Counted from the first letter of the stretch, positions 16,426-25,609 are shown. The stretch: 46,158 bases of DNA from Methylobacterium variabile (GCF_001043975.1 NZ_LABY01000007.1:1-46158), one strand, 5' to 3'. Notes: a model not told the origin generated them from the sequence alone. A program made the numbers and translations.

Positions 16426-17384
16426 ATGCCGACGCACCACGAGATCCCCGCCACGCCCGACACCATGGTGCTGGGCTACTTCGACGCCGCCCTGCCGCCG
16501 GTGCTGACGGTGGAGTCCGGCGACACCGTCACGCTGCACTCGCACCCGGCCGGCGGGCGCGCGTCGCTCCATCCGACCCGGCCCGCCACCCGGCCGACTA
16601 CCTCGCGGCCCTCGACGCGCTCTCGCCCGGCATCGGCCCGCACTTCGTCACCGGCCCGGTCCACGTCCGCGGCGCGGCGCCGGGCGACGTGCTCCAGGTC
16701 GACATCCTCGACCTCAGGTTCCGCATGGACTGGGGCTTCGTCGCGATCATGCCGCTGCTGGGCACCCTGCCGGACGAGTTCACCGAGTACGAGACCATCC
16801 ACCCGGACATCGATGCCGAGCGCGGCGTCGCGGTGCTGCCCTGGGGCACCGAGCTCCCCCTCGACCCGTTCTTCGGCATCCTCGCCACGGCGCCGCCGCC
16901 CTCTTGGGGCCGGGTGACCTCGCCGGTGCCGCGCCGCTTCGGCGGCAACATGGACAACAAGGAGCTGCGGGCCGGCACCACCCTCTACCTTCCGGTCTTC
17001 ACGGAGGGGGCGGGGTTCTACGCCGGCGACGGCCACGGCGTGCAGGGCGACGGCGAGGTCTGCATCACGGCCCTCGAGACCGGCCTGACCGGCACGTTCC
17101 GGCTCACCGTACGCAAGGACCTCGCCTACGACTGGCCCTTCGCCGAGACGCCGACCGACCTGATGGCAATCGGCCTGCACGAGAGCCTGGACGAGGCGAT
17201 GCGCCAGGCCGTGCGCGAGATGATCCGGCACGTCTGCGCCCGCACCGGGCTCACCCGCAACCAGGCCTACATGCTGTGCTCGCTAGCCGGAAACCTCCGC
17301 ATCACCCAGACCGTCGACGGCAACAAGGGCGTGCACATGCTGCTGCCGAAAAGCGCGCTCCCCGGTGCCGACGGGGCGCGGTGA
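16426..17384 (+). pseudogene. Acetamidase/formamidase family protein, single-base frameshift
   Basis: Two frames together encode one complete FmdA_AmdA-type amidase of about 319 aa. The first frame starts at ATG 16426 with PTHHEIPATPDTMVLGYFD and VLTVESGDTVTLHS and runs to about 16572. The second, from about 16575, continues ADYLAALDALSPGIGPHFV, GPVHVRGAAPGDVLQVDIL, PWGTELPLDPFFGI, RRFGGNMDNKELRAGTTLYLPV, GDGHGVQGDGEVC and a C-terminal NQAYMLCSLAGNLRITQTVDG. Inserting one base near 16574 restores SLHPDPARHPADYL, matching the family. The metal-site region and everything downstream are intact, so the gene is either freshly inactivated or miscalled by sequencing. The enzyme would release ammonia from short amides. 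The flavin reductase gene starts 7 nt later. Confidence 0.85.
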
Positions 17385-17391
17385 CGACCCG

Positions 17392-18033
17392 ATGGACCTG
17401 CGCTTCGACGACCTGCCCGCCCGCGACCGCTACCGCCTGCTCACCGCCCTGGTGACCCCGCGGCCGATCGCCCTCGTCACCACCCGCTCGCCGAGCGGGA
17501 TCGACAACGCCGCGCCGATCAGCTTCTTCCAGGTCCTGGCCGAGGAGCCGCCGGTCGTGGCCTTGAGCTTCAACCTGCGCTCCGACGGCACCCTCAAGGA
17601 CACGCCCCGCAACATCGCCGAGACGGGCGAGTTCGTCGTCAACCTCGTCGACGAGACGCTCGTCCGGGCGATGACGGTCTGCGCTGCCGAGTTCCCGCCG
17701 GCCGAGAGCGAGATCCCGGCGGCGGGGCTGACGCTCCGGCCCTGCACCGGGGTTGCCCCGGGCCGGATCGCCGAGGCGCCGGCGAGCCTCGGCTGCCGCA
17801 CCCACACGGTGATCGACCTCTCGCCCGAGCGCCGGATCGTGCTCGGGCAGGTGGTGTCGCTCCAGGCGAGGCCCGACCTCTTCACCCCGGACGGGCGCCA
17901 CCTGCGCGACGGCGCCTTCCTGCCGGTGGGCCGGCTCTACGGCGACCTCTACGCCCGCACCGGCGACCGCTTCGCGGTGCCTCGGGTCACGCCGCACGAG
18001 GCCCGGGAGGCGGCGAGGGCGCTCACGCCCTGA
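17392..18033 (+). CDS. Flavin reductase-like domain protein (FMN-binding split barrel)
   Basis: The 213-aa protein has the flavin reductase-like domain: TALVTPRPIALVTTRSPSGIDN (about 17-38), AAPISFFQVLAEEPPVVALSF and the TPRNIAETGEFVVNLVDE segment that cradles FMN. Members reduce or bind FMN, often supplying reduced flavin to a monooxygenase, and some are FMN-binding proteins of unknown role. It follows the amidase gene after 7 nt, so the two are co-transcribed. The 3' end overlaps the convergent RraA-like gene by 11 nt. No flavin-dependent monooxygenase is encoded nearby. Confidence 0.88.
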   Translation: MDLRFDDLPARDRYRLLTALVTPRPIALVTTRSPSGIDNAAPISFFQVLAEEPPVVALSFNLRSDGTLKDTPRNIAETGEFVVNLVDETLVRAMTVCAAEFPPAESEIPAAGLTLRPCTGVAPGRIAEAPASLGCRTHTVIDLSPERRIVLGQVVSLQARPDLFTPDGRHLRDGAFLPVGRLYGDLYARTGDRFAVPRVTPHEAREAARALTP

Positions 18034-18694
18034 CCGCGTCCGGCACCCCGAACACCGCGAGCGTCGTCTCCCCGGCGGCGAGGCGCCGCTCCCAGCCGAT
18101 CTCGGCCTGCGCCCGCTCCTCGGCCTTCGCGATCAGCCCCTCGGCGGCCTCCCGCGGGATGACCACGATGCCGTCGTCGTCGCCGAGGATCAGGTCGCGG
18201 GGGCGGACCGGGGCGCCGCCGATCGTCGCCGGGGCGTCGACGGTGCCGCCGTCCTTCGAGGCCGGGCCTCGCGCCGTGACGTGGCGGGTGAACACCGCGA
18301 AGTCGCCCCAGCCGCCGAGGATGCCGGTGTCGCGCACCGCGCCGTCGGCGACGAGGCCGACGATCCCCTTGCGCCGCGCCGCGGTCGAGAGCAGGTCGCC
18401 GATCATCGCGACGTCGCGGCGTCCCCCGGCATCGATCACCACCACGTCGCCGGCCTCCGCCACCGCGATGGCGTGGTGCACGGCGCCGTAATCCTGCGGG
18501 TCGCAGCAAGCGGTCACGGCGCTGCCGAGAAGCGTCGGCCCCCCGGCGATGCGCCGCAGCGGCCGGATCGCCGGATCGACCTGGGTGCGGCCCTCCAGCA
18601 GGTCGACCACCACCGCGACCGGCACCGCGGCGAAGCGGGCGATCAGCTCGGCGGGCAGGCGGGGCGGCGTGTCCCCGATGATACGGGTCGGCAT
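18023..18694 (-). CDS. RraA-like protein / 4-hydroxy-4-methyl-2-oxoglutarate aldolase family
   Basis: The 223-aa protein belongs to the RraA/HMG aldolase family. Typical features are VVVDLLEGRTQVDPAIRPL, the Gly-rich GGPTLLGSAVTA, GDVVVIDAGGRRDVAMIGDLLSTAA (metal and pyruvate site, about 85-110), GLVADGAVRDTGIL with the conserved Arg-Asp, and DLILGDDDGIVVIPRE near the C-terminus. Catabolic members split 4-hydroxy-4-carboxy acids into pyruvate plus a keto acid; others modulate RNase E. In this island of degradation genes the aldolase role is more likely. It is divergent from the SDR gene (134-nt gap). Confidence 0.88.
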   Translation of the reverse strand: MPTRIIGDTPPRLPAELIARFAAVPVAVVVDLLEGRTQVDPAIRPLRRIAGGPTLLGSAVTACCDPQDYGAVHHAIAVAEAGDVVVIDAGGRRDVAMIGDLLSTAARRKGIVGLVADGAVRDTGILGGWGDFAVFTRHVTARGPASKDGGTVDAPATIGGAPVRPRDLILGDDDGIVVIPREAAEGLIAKAEERAQAEIGWERRLAAGETTLAVFGVPDAVRA

Positions 18695-18789
18695 GGCGTC
18701 TCCTCTCGCGTGTCCGGCCTCGTTCAGCGCGCTTTGCGGCCGGTCTCCGAACTCTATAGGCTGCCCGGCAACGCACCGACAGGCGCGAC

Positions 18790-18810
18790 GCAAGAATGGC
18801 TCCCGCGGGA
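18790..18810 (+). promoter_or_regulatory. Leader motif GCAAGAATGGC(T)CCCGCGGGA upstream of the SDR gene
   Basis: A 21-nt block differing at only one position from 33357-33377 sits 39 nt before the SDR start; the other copy is 40 nt before the metallo-beta-lactamase start. Here it overlaps a perfect 14-bp palindrome, GCTCCCGCGGGAGC. A GGGAGGA Shine-Dalgarno sequence follows. Conserved position suggests a shared 5' leader or operator. Confidence 0.55.
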
Positions 18811-18828
18811 GCACAGGGAGGATGAGTC

Positions 18829-19647
18829 ATGGCGGAGGGCGGGAGCGCCCCGGGCTCGCGGCGGCTCGAGGGCAAGGTGGCTCTGCTGTTCGGTGCGGGC
18901 TCGGCGGGGCCGGGCTGGGGCAACGGCAAGGCCGCGGCGGTGACCTTCGCGCGCCACGGCGCCCGGGTGGTCTGCGTCGATCTCCGGCGCGAGGCCGCGG
19001 AGGAGACCGCCGAGATCATCCGGCGCGAGGACGGCGCCGCGACGGCCGCCGCCTGCGATGCCACCGATTCGGGCGCGGTCGCCGCCCTGGTCGCCGAGGT
19101 GATGGCGGCCCAAGGCCGGATCGACGTGCTGCACAACAACGTCGGCTACGCCCAGATGGGCGGCCCGGTCGAGCTGAGCGAGGCCGACTGGCACCGCACC
19201 CTCGACCTCAACCTCACCACCTGCTTCCTCACCTGCAAGCACGTGCTGCCGCACATGCTGGCGCAGCGGGCCGGCAGCATCGTCAACATCTCGTCGGCGG
19301 CGGCGATCCGCTACACCGGCTACCCTTACGCCGCCTACTACGCCGCCAAGGCCGCGGTGAACAACTTCACCCTCGGCCTCGCCCTGCAATACGCGAAGGA
19401 CGGCATCCGCGTGAACGCGATCATGCCCGGGCTGATGAACACGCCGCTGATCCACCAGCAGATCTCCGGCCAGTACGCGGACACCGAGGCGATGGTGCGG
19501 GCCCGCGACGCCGCCTGCCCGATGGGCCGGATGGGCACCGCCTGGGACGTCGCCAACGCGGCGCTCTTCCTCGCCTCCGACGAGGCCGCCTACATCACCG
19601 GCGTGGCGCTCCCGGTCGACGGCGGCCTGACCGGGAGGGTCGCGTGA
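18829..19647 (+). CDS. Short-chain dehydrogenase/reductase (SDR)
   Basis: The 272-aa classical SDR uses NAD(P)H to interconvert an alcohol and a ketone. The cofactor loop is LFGAGSAGPGWGNGKAAA (about 21-38), with CVDLRRE after strand 2 suggesting NAD. The catalytic Ser lies in IVNISSAAAIRYTG and the Tyr-Lys pair in YAAYYAAKAAVNNF. IRVNAIMPGLMNTPLI and the C-terminal YITGVALPVDGGL are standard. The ATG at 18829 has a GGGAGGA ribosome binding site. Its stop overlaps the next gene's GTG start (GTGA), so both are co-translated, and together they probably process a keto acid intermediate. Confidence 0.92.
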   Translation: MAEGGSAPGSRRLEGKVALLFGAGSAGPGWGNGKAAAVTFARHGARVVCVDLRREAAEETAEIIRREDGAATAAACDATDSGAVAALVAEVMAAQGRIDVLHNNVGYAQMGGPVELSEADWHRTLDLNLTTCFLTCKHVLPHMLAQRAGSIVNISSAAAIRYTGYPYAAYYAAKAAVNNFTLGLALQYAKDGIRVNAIMPGLMNTPLIHQQISGQYADTEAMVRARDAACPMGRMGTAWDVANAALFLASDEAAYITGVALPVDGGLTGRVA

Positions 19648-20426
19648 CGCATCAGGCGACGTCCGACCTCCTCTGGCGCCACTGGCGCGAGGGCCGCCTC
19701 ATCGCCGCCCTGCCGCCGGACCTTGCCCCGGCCGACCGCGATGCGGCCTATCGGATTCAGGCCTTGCTCGAGCCGCGCAGCGCCTCACCCCTCTACGGCT
19801 GGAAGATCGCCGCGACGAGTCTCGCCGGCCAGCGCCACATCGGCGCCGACGGACCCCTCGCCGGGCGGCTCCTGGCCGAGCAGGTGCTCACAGTGGACGA
19901 GCCGGTGCCGCTCGCCGGCAACCAGATGCGGGTGGCCGAGCCCGAGGTGGCGTTCCGCATCGCCCGCGACCTGCCGCCCCGGGCGCACGCCTACACCGTC
20001 GACGAGGTGATGGCGGCAGTGGCCGACGCCCACCCGGCGATCGAGTTCCCGGACTCGCGGCTCGACGCCTACGACGCTGCCGGCGAGGCGGCGCTGATCG
20101 CCGACAACGCCTGCGCCCACCTGTTCGTCCTCGGCCCCCCGGCGCCCGAGGGCTGGCGCGACATCGACCTCGCGGCGCTGCCGACCGCGATCACTGCCGA
20201 GGGGCGCGAGCCTTACCGCGGGCGGGGCGGCAACGCCCTCGACGACCCGCGCCTGGCGCTGACCTGGCTCGCCAACGCCCTGTCGGCGCAGGGCCTGACC
20301 CTGCGCGCCGGCCAGATCGTCACCACCGGCACCACCACGGTGCCGCTGCCGGTCGAGCCGGGGGACGTGGTGCGGGCGGAGTTCGGGGGATTGGGGACGC
20401 TGACGGTGCGGATCGGGGCGGAGTAG
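19644..20426 (+). CDS. 2-keto-4-pentenoate hydratase-like protein (FAH superfamily)
   Basis: The 260-aa protein resembles MhpD-type hydratases and decarboxylases of the fumarylacetoacetate hydrolase superfamily. Visible features are YGWKIAATS, MRVAEPEVAFRIARDLPP with metal-binding acidic residues, VADAHPAIEFPDSRLD, ADNACAHLFVLG and the C-terminal AGQIVTTGTTTVPLPVEPGDVVRAEFGGLGT. Such enzymes hydrate 2-hydroxypenta-2,4-dienoate-type compounds in meta-cleavage-like pathways. The GTG start overlaps the SDR stop by 4 nt. With the RraA-like aldolase divergent nearby, a hydratase-aldolase sequence ending in pyruvate is plausible. Confidence 0.85.
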   Translation: MTHQATSDLLWRHWREGRLIAALPPDLAPADRDAAYRIQALLEPRSASPLYGWKIAATSLAGQRHIGADGPLAGRLLAEQVLTVDEPVPLAGNQMRVAEPEVAFRIARDLPPRAHAYTVDEVMAAVADAHPAIEFPDSRLDAYDAAGEAALIADNACAHLFVLGPPAPEGWRDIDLAALPTAITAEGREPYRGRGGNALDDPRLALTWLANALSAQGLTLRAGQIVTTGTTTVPLPVEPGDVVRAEFGGLGTLTVRIGAE

Positions 20427-20437
20427 CGCGCGGGATC

Positions 20438-20465
20438 CCAGGGTTGCGTCCCGCTACAACCCTGG
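20438..20465 (+). terminator. Perfect 9-bp hairpin after the hydratase gene
   Basis: CCAGGGTTG (20438-20446) pairs exactly with CAACCCTGG (20457-20465) across a 10-nt loop, starting 11 nt after the stop codon. It is a likely terminator for the SDR-hydratase transcript. Confidence 0.6.
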
Positions 20466-20554
20466 ATTGCTCATCGGCCAGCAGGCTTTGCTGTACACGG
20501 GTGTGACCGGCCCCTCCCGCGCGACGCGGGACCGTCCCACGAAAGCCCGCCGCC

Positions 20555-21991
20555 ATGACGCTGCGCCTCGTCCTCTGCGCCGCCCTGCTGCTCGCTGGCG
20601 GTCCGGCATGCGCCGCGGAGACGATGCGGGAGCCCAGCCAGCAGGAGCCGGATGTGGCTTGGCCCACGGCGCTGATCCAGCGGCGCACCCTGCGGCTCGC
20701 CGGCGACCCGGCCCGCCCGGTCGAGCTGGAGGTCAGGCTGCTGACCCCGCCGGGACCGGGCCCGTTCCCCACCGTCGTCTGGAATCATGGCACCGCGGAG
20801 GAGTCGGTCCGCCGCGACATGAGGAACCACGACGCCAACTTCGCGACCTATTACTTCCTGTCGCGGGGCTACGCCGTCGCCGTACCGCTGATGCGTGGCT
20901 ACGGCCGATCCGGCGGCACGGTATCGGAGTCGGTCTGCGTATCCGCCGCGTGCGGTTTCAACAACGCGGCCGACATCCTGGCCGTTCTCGACGGCCTGGG
21001 CCGCGACCCGGCGCTCGACCTGCGCCGCGTGATCGTGGCAGGGCAGAGCTTCGGCGGCTTCAATGCCCTCGCCACCGGCGCCCGGCGCGACCCTCGCATC
21101 CGGGCCGTGGTCAACGTCCACGGCGGCCTGAAGGCGACTCGCCGGGACTGGGAGCCGCTTCTGGTCGAGGCTGTCCGCAGCTTCGGCACCCAGAGCCGCG
21201 TGCCCTCACTCTGGATCTACGGCGACAATGACCTGCACTTCCCGGCCGCGACTTGGCGGATGATGCGGGCTGCCTACGCTGCCGGAGGCGCACCGACCGA
21301 TGTCGTCGCCTACGGGCGCTTCCGGGATGATGCGCACACGCTGCTCTCCTTCTCCGACAGCCTGCCGCTCTTCGCGCCTCGCCTCGACGCGTTCCTGGCC
21401 GCCCGCGGCTTGCCGGCGGCCGTGATCCATCCGGAATACCTCCCGATTGCCCCGCCCCGGGCCAGCGGCTACGCGGCGATCGGGGACGTTGAGGCCGTTC
21501 CACATCTGGGACCGTCGGGCCGGGACCTCTATCGGACCTTCCTGAGGCGCTCCTATCCCCGAGCCTTCGTGATCGCGCCGGGGCGGCGCGTGGAAGAGAG
21601 CTACGGGGGATTCGATCCGCTGGCGCGGGCCCTGCGGCGGTGTCGCGCCGTGAGTGAGGACTGCAAGGTCTACGCGGTGAATGGCGACGTCGTCTGGACG
21701 CGCCCCGCCCCAGTGCCGCCGCCGAGCGGCTTCGCGGCGATCGACGATGTCGGTGCTGTCCCCTACGTCGACGAGGGCGGCCGCGCCGGGTACCGCCAGT
21801 TCTTGGCCATGGATCGCCCCCGCGCCTTCGTGGTCGCGTCGAACGGGGCCTGGTCCTCCACCAACGCCGGAACGGACCCGCTATCGGCGCTCCTCGCCGG
21901 CTGCCGCGCCAAGCAGCTCGCCTGCCGACCCTACGCGGTCGACGGGCAGGTCGTCTGGACCGAGCCGAAGCCGGGAGCGCCTTCGCAATGA
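20555..21991 (+). CDS. Secreted alpha/beta hydrolase with two C-terminal Cys-containing repeats
   Basis: This 478-aa protein starts with a Sec signal peptide (MTLRLVLCAALLLAGGPACA, cleavage near 21). The catalytic domain (about 40-290) is dienelactone-hydrolase-like: VVWNHGTAEE oxyanion region, nucleophile Ser in VIVAGQSFGGFNALA, acid in LWIYGDNDLHFP and His in RDDAHTLLSF. After it come two tandem repeats of about 80 residues (about 303-385 and 390-470), each with SG(Y/F)AAI.DV.AVP, PRAFV, DPL and a CRA...C..YAV.G.VVWT ending with two cysteines. The repeats may form disulfide-stabilised binding modules. Third-position GC seems lower than in neighbours, hinting at transfer. It converges with a chemoreceptor gene. 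Ester or amide hydrolysis in the periplasm is the family-based expectation. Confidence 0.85.
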   Translation: MTLRLVLCAALLLAGGPACAAETMREPSQQEPDVAWPTALIQRRTLRLAGDPARPVELEVRLLTPPGPGPFPTVVWNHGTAEESVRRDMRNHDANFATYYFLSRGYAVAVPLMRGYGRSGGTVSESVCVSAACGFNNAADILAVLDGLGRDPALDLRRVIVAGQSFGGFNALATGARRDPRIRAVVNVHGGLKATRRDWEPLLVEAVRSFGTQSRVPSLWIYGDNDLHFPAATWRMMRAAYAAGGAPTDVVAYGRFRDDAHTLLSFSDSLPLFAPRLDAFLAARGLPAAVIHPEYLPIAPPRASGYAAIGDVEAVPHLGPSGRDLYRTFLRRSYPRAFVIAPGRRVEESYGGFDPLARALRRCRAVSEDCKVYAVNGDVVWTRPAPVPPPSGFAAIDDVGAVPYVDEGGRAGYRQFLAMDRPRAFVVASNGAWSSTNAGTDPLSALLAGCRAKQLACRPYAVDGQVVWTEPKPGAPSQ

Positions 21992-21993
21992 AA

Positions 21994-22019
21994 GGGGGAT
22001 GCGGCGCGCCGCATCCCCC
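21994..22019. terminator. Bidirectional terminator between hydrolase and chemoreceptor
   Basis: GGGGGATGCGG (21994-22004) pairs exactly with CCGCATCCCCC (22009-22019). AAA precedes and CTCT follows, so both strands have a short pyrimidine/T-rich tail. It serves the two convergent genes whose stop codons lie within 30 nt on either side. Confidence 0.8.
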
Positions 22020-22047
22020 CTCTATCCCGTCCGTTCCGGGCGTTTCT

Positions 22048-24429
22048 TCAGGCCGCCTTCACCCCCTTCAGGAACTCCGCCACCTCGCGCTCGAGGTCGG
22101 CGGCGTAGCGGCCGAGGCGGTCGGCGGCGCCGAGCACCTCGGTGGCGGCCTCGCCCGTGCTGCCGGCCTCGCGCTGCACCGCCACGATGCCGGTCGTCAC
22201 CACCTGGGTGCCCTGCGCGGCGTGCTGGACGTTGCGGGCGATCTCCTGGGTCGCCGCGCCCTGCTGGTCGACGGCACCGGCGACGCCCTCGGCGATCTCC
22301 GACATGCGCTCGATCACGCCGGAGATCTCCCGGATCGCCTGCACGACCCCGCCGGTGGTCTCCTGGATGTGACCGATCTGCTGGGCGATCTCGGCGGTGG
22401 CGCGGCTCGTCTGGCTCGCCAGGTCCTTGACCTCGGCGGCGACGACAGCGAAGCCGCGTCCCGCCTCGCCGGCCCGGGCCGCCTCGATGGTGGCGTTGAG
22501 CGCCAGCAGGTTGGTCTGGCTGGCGATCGACGAGATCAGCGCCACGATGTCGCCGATCTGGTCGGCGGACTTCACCAGGCGCTGCACCGTCTCGTCGGTC
22601 CGGCGCGCCTGGTCCACGGCGTTGCGGGCGATGTCGGAGGATTGCGCCACCTGGGCGGCGATGCCGCCGATCGAGACCGAGAGCTCCTCGCTCGCCGCCG
22701 CCACCATCTGGACGTTGGCGAGCGTCTGCTCGGCCGCCCCCGCCACCTCGGTCGAGCGGCCGTTGGTGGTCTCGGCGGCCTTGCTCATGGTGCGGGCGGT
22801 CGCCTCCATGCCGGAGGCGGCCTGGCCCAGGGTCTCGGTCATCGCCACCACGTTGGCCTCGAAGGCCCGGGTCACGGCGTCGAGGCGCGCCACCCGCTCG
22901 GCCTTGGCGGCCGCCTCGCGGGAGGCCGCCCGGTCCGCCTCGTCCTTGGCCACCAGCGCCTCGCGGAAGACCTGCACGGTGCCCGCCATGGCGCCGATCT
23001 CGTCGCGGCGCCCGCGCGCCGGCACCTCGGTGGCGAGGTCGCCGCCGGCCAGCGCCCGCATGGCGCCGGAGAGCTGGCCGATCGGCCGGGTGATGCCGCG
23101 CCCGATCAGGAGGGCGAGGGCGATGCCGATGGCGCCGGCCAGGGCCACGCCGCCGGCGAGGAGCCAGAGGGCCCGGTCGCGCTCGGCGGCGAGCTGGGAC
23201 AGCTCGCTCGCGCCGATGCCCTGGGCGGCCGAGACCAGCTCGGCCGACCGGCGGTCGAGGCCGGCGAGGATCGTCGCCTGCGCCGCGTTGGCCTTCACGA
23301 TCTCCGGGATGCTGTCCTTGAACTCGCGCACCTTGGCGTTCAGGTCGCGCAGCACCTTCTGGGCGTCGGCGTCGATGTCGCCGTAGAGGATCGTCTCGCC
23401 CTGGTTGATCAGCGCGTCGGCGGCCATGTCGAGGGCCTGCGCCGCGTCGGCGTCGCCGGTCAGGATCAGGCGCTGCTCCTGCATCTGCGCCTCCTTGGCG
23501 GCGGCGACCGCCTGGGTGCTGGCGCTCAGCAGCTTGACGCCCGAGGCGACGCGGTCCTGCTGCTGGCGCAGCGTCACCTGGGCGGCGGTCTGGGCGTTGT
23601 TCTGCGCCTGCTCGACCTGGCGCAGGCCGACGATGAGGCCGCCGAACAGCGGCGCGAGCTCGGCCTGGCGCTCCGCCTGGCCGCCCGGCTCCATCGGGGA
23701 GTCGATCTTCACCCGATAGGCCTCGAGCGCCGCGAGGGCGGGCTCGACGGCCTCGAGCGAGGTCATGGCGCCGAGGCGCCGGAGCAGCACCGCGACGGAA
23801 TTCACCTTCGACTGCATCTCCAGCCGGCCCTCGTCCCCGTCGCCGGCCAGGAAGCTGACCTGCAGCACCTGCATCTCGAGCGCCGAGCGGATCGCGAACG
23901 CCACCACCACGCCGGTGTTGGTGGCGGCCTTCTGGTCGGCCAGCGCGCGCTCGAGGGCCTGGCCGGCTTCCGCGAGCCGCGCCTCCTGCGCGAGGCCGAT
24001 GCCGCTGACCGTGGTCTGCAGCTCGGCGATGAGGGCCGCGTGGCGGTCCTGGAGCGCCCGCTTCTCGGCCTTCTGGGTGCCGAAGGCCTTCACGGCCGCC
24101 TCGAACCCGTCGAGGGCGGTGCCGATGCCGGCGGCCGCGGCGGCGGCCCGGGGGTCGTCCGAGAGCCGGCCCGAGAAGGTGCCGGCGCTGGCGCGCACCC
24201 GTCCGATCGCCGCCCGCAGGGCGTCGTCGCGGCGCGGATCGTCGCTCTTGAGCGCCCGGTCGGCGGCGAGCGCGAGGTCGCCGATCTCGCCCGCCAGCGT
24301 CTGTGCCGCATTGGCCGTATCGACCCGCCGGGCGAAGCCCGTCAGGCTTTGCCACCCGATCGCCGCGACTGCGACCGTCAGCAGGAGGATAAGCCCGAAC
24401 CCCCCGAATACCCGCGCCCTGATGGACAT
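22048..24429 (-). CDS. Methyl-accepting chemotaxis protein
   Basis: The 793-aa chemoreceptor has an N-terminal membrane span (about 5-28), a long helical periplasmic sensor (about 30-370) rich in Ala, Glu and Gln, and a second span ([23 protein letters not shown], about 370-395). A HAMP domain ([20 protein letters not shown]) and the signalling domain follow, with the hairpin tip [22 protein letters not shown] that contacts CheA and CheW. The start is ATG at 24429: a GTG 18 nt upstream is in frame, but the AGGAG ribosome binding site lies between them. No che genes are nearby. The ligand is unknown; the sensor looks like a helical-bimodular or four-helix type. The upstream gap (24430-24547) is AT-rich and probably holds its promoter. 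Confidence 0.95.
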   Translation of the reverse strand: MSIRARVFGGFGLILLLTVAVAAIGWQSLTGFARRVDTANAAQTLAGEIGDLALAADRALKSDDPRRDDALRAAIGRVRASAGTFSGRLSDDPRAAAAAAGIGTALDGFEAAVKAFGTQKAEKRALQDRHAALIAELQTTVSGIGLAQEARLAEAGQALERALADQKAATNTGVVVAFAIRSALEMQVLQVSFLAGDGDEGRLEMQSKVNSVAVLLRRLGAMTSLEAVEPALAALEAYRVKIDSPMEPGGQAERQAELAPLFGGLIVGLRQVEQAQNNAQTAAQVTLRQQQDRVASGVKLLSASTQAVAAAKEAQMQEQRLILTGDADAAQALDMAADALINQGETILYGDIDADAQKVLRDLNAKVREFKDSIPEIVKANAAQATILAGLDRRSAELVSAAQGIGASELSQLAAERDRALWLLAGGVALAGAIGIALALLIGRGITRPIGQLSGAMRALAGGDLATEVPARGRRDEIGAMAGTVQVFREALVAKDEADRAASREAAAKAERVARLDAVTRAFEANVVAMTETLGQAASGMEATARTMSKAAETTNGRSTEVAGAAEQTLANVQMVAAASEELSVSIGGIAAQVAQSSDIARNAVDQARRTDETVQRLVKSADQIGDIVALISSIASQTNLLALNATIEAARAGEAGRGFAVVAAEVKDLASQTSRATAEIAQQIGHIQETTGGVVQAIREISGVIERMSEIAEGVAGAVDQQGAATQEIARNVQHAAQGTQVVTTGIVAVQREAGSTGEAATEVLGAADRLGRYAADLEREVAEFLKGVKAA

Positions 24430-24547
24430 TCTCTCGTGTCTCCTCACGGGGGCACGATAGCCTCGGGTTCTGAAGCAATTCCTACTCTATTTCCGAATCC
24501 TTGGTTTGAGTTACCATTCTGTTTGTAAGGGCCTGCCCCGGGCGCCG

Positions 24548-25609
24548 TCAGGGGATGAGCCGGTCGGCGCGCAGGCGCCCGAACAGGTCGTAGAAGGCGT
24601 CGTCGGTGGCCTGATAGTCGAGGAAGCCGAGGCGGCGGCTCTTGCTCATGTCGGTCACGACCTCGATCGGCCGGCCGAGATCCGCGTCGGTGTGCCAGGC
24701 CGAGGCGAGGCGGTTGAGGTCGGGCTCGGCGAGGCCGTGCCGGGCGGCGATCCCGGCCCAGATCGGCGCGTCCCCGGCCATCTGCTGCTCGAGCGGCTGC
24801 ATCGTGCCGTCGAAGGGCGCGGGTTCGAGGCCGAACCACGCGGCGAGGCGGCCCCACATCCAGCTCCAGCGGAAGACGTCGCCGTTGACGACGTTGAAAT
24901 CCTCGTTGGCGGCCTGCGGCGCGGTGGACGCCCAGAGCAGGTGGCGGGCGAGCAGCCGCGCGTCGGTCATGTCGCTGAGCCCGTTCCACTGGGCGGCCGA
25001 GCCCGGGAAGCGGAACGGCCGGCCCGTCTCGCGGCAGATCGTGGCGTAGACCGCGAGGGTGGTGCCCATGTTCATGGCATTGCCGACCGCCTTGCCGATG
25101 ATGGTGTGCGGGCGGTGGACGCTCCAGGAGAAGCCGTTGCGGGCCGCGGCGGCGAAGACCTCGTCCTCCTGCGCGTAGTAGAAGTTCTCGATCGGCAGCC
25201 GGCCCTGCTCCTCGCGGAACGGCGTCTGGGGCACCGCGCCCTTCCCGTAGGCCTCGAAGGGCCCGAGATAATGCTTCAGGCCCGTCACCAGGGCGACGTG
25301 GCGGACGCTGCCGGCCGGCCGCACCGCGTCGAGGAGGTTGCGCACCATCGCGCCGTTGACCCGGATCATCTCCGCCTCGGTCGGCCGGCGCATCCAGGTC
25401 GCCAGCACGACCCGGCTCGGCCGGTGCGGCGCCAGCGCGGCCCGCACGCTCTGCGCGTCCTGGAGGTCGGCGGCGACGGGCTGCACCCCGTCCTGCGCCG
25501 GCGGGTTGCGGGCGAGGCCCAGCACCGTCCAGCCCGCCTCGCGCATCACCGCCGCCGCAGCGCTGCCGACGATCCCGCTCGCGCCGACAATCAGCACGGT
25601 CTCCGTCAT
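24548..25609 (-). CDS. PRISE-type SDR reductase (progesterone 5-beta-reductase/iridoid synthase-like)
   Basis: The 353-aa atypical SDR begins with the cofactor motif VLIVGASGIVGSAAAAVM (about 5-22). It carries PRISE-family features: VVLATWMRRPTEAEMIRVN, HVALVTGLKHYLGPFEAYG with the catalytic Lys, TPFREEQGRLPIENFYYAQED with the catalytic Tyr, and SVHRPHTIIG. Family members reduce C=C bonds of enones using NADPH, in plants for cardenolides and iridoids, and in bacteria with unknown natural substrates. It stands alone on the minus strand upstream of the chemoreceptor. The ATG at 25609 has a GAAGGGA ribosome binding site. Confidence 0.9.
   Translation of the reverse strand: MTETVLIVGASGIVGSAAAAVMREAGWTVLGLARNPPAQDGVQPVAADLQDAQSVRAALAPHRPSRVVLATWMRRPTEAEMIRVNGAMVRNLLDAVRPAGSVRHVALVTGLKHYLGPFEAYGKGAVPQTPFREEQGRLPIENFYYAQEDEVFAAAARNGFSWSVHRPHTIIGKAVGNAMNMGTTLAVYATICRETGRPFRFPGSAAQWNGLSDMTDARLLARHLLWASTAPQAANEDFNVVNGDVFRWSWMWGRLAAWFGLEPAPFDGTMQPLEQQMAGDAPIWAGIAARHGLAEPDLNRLASAWHTDADLGRPIEVVTDMSKSRRLGFLDYQATDDAFYDLFGRLRADRLIP

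Noticed and set aside
21988..24528. 846-codon plus-strand open frame
   Set aside because: Mirror image of the chemoreceptor gene; His/Leu/Gly-rich repeats come from its codon pattern.
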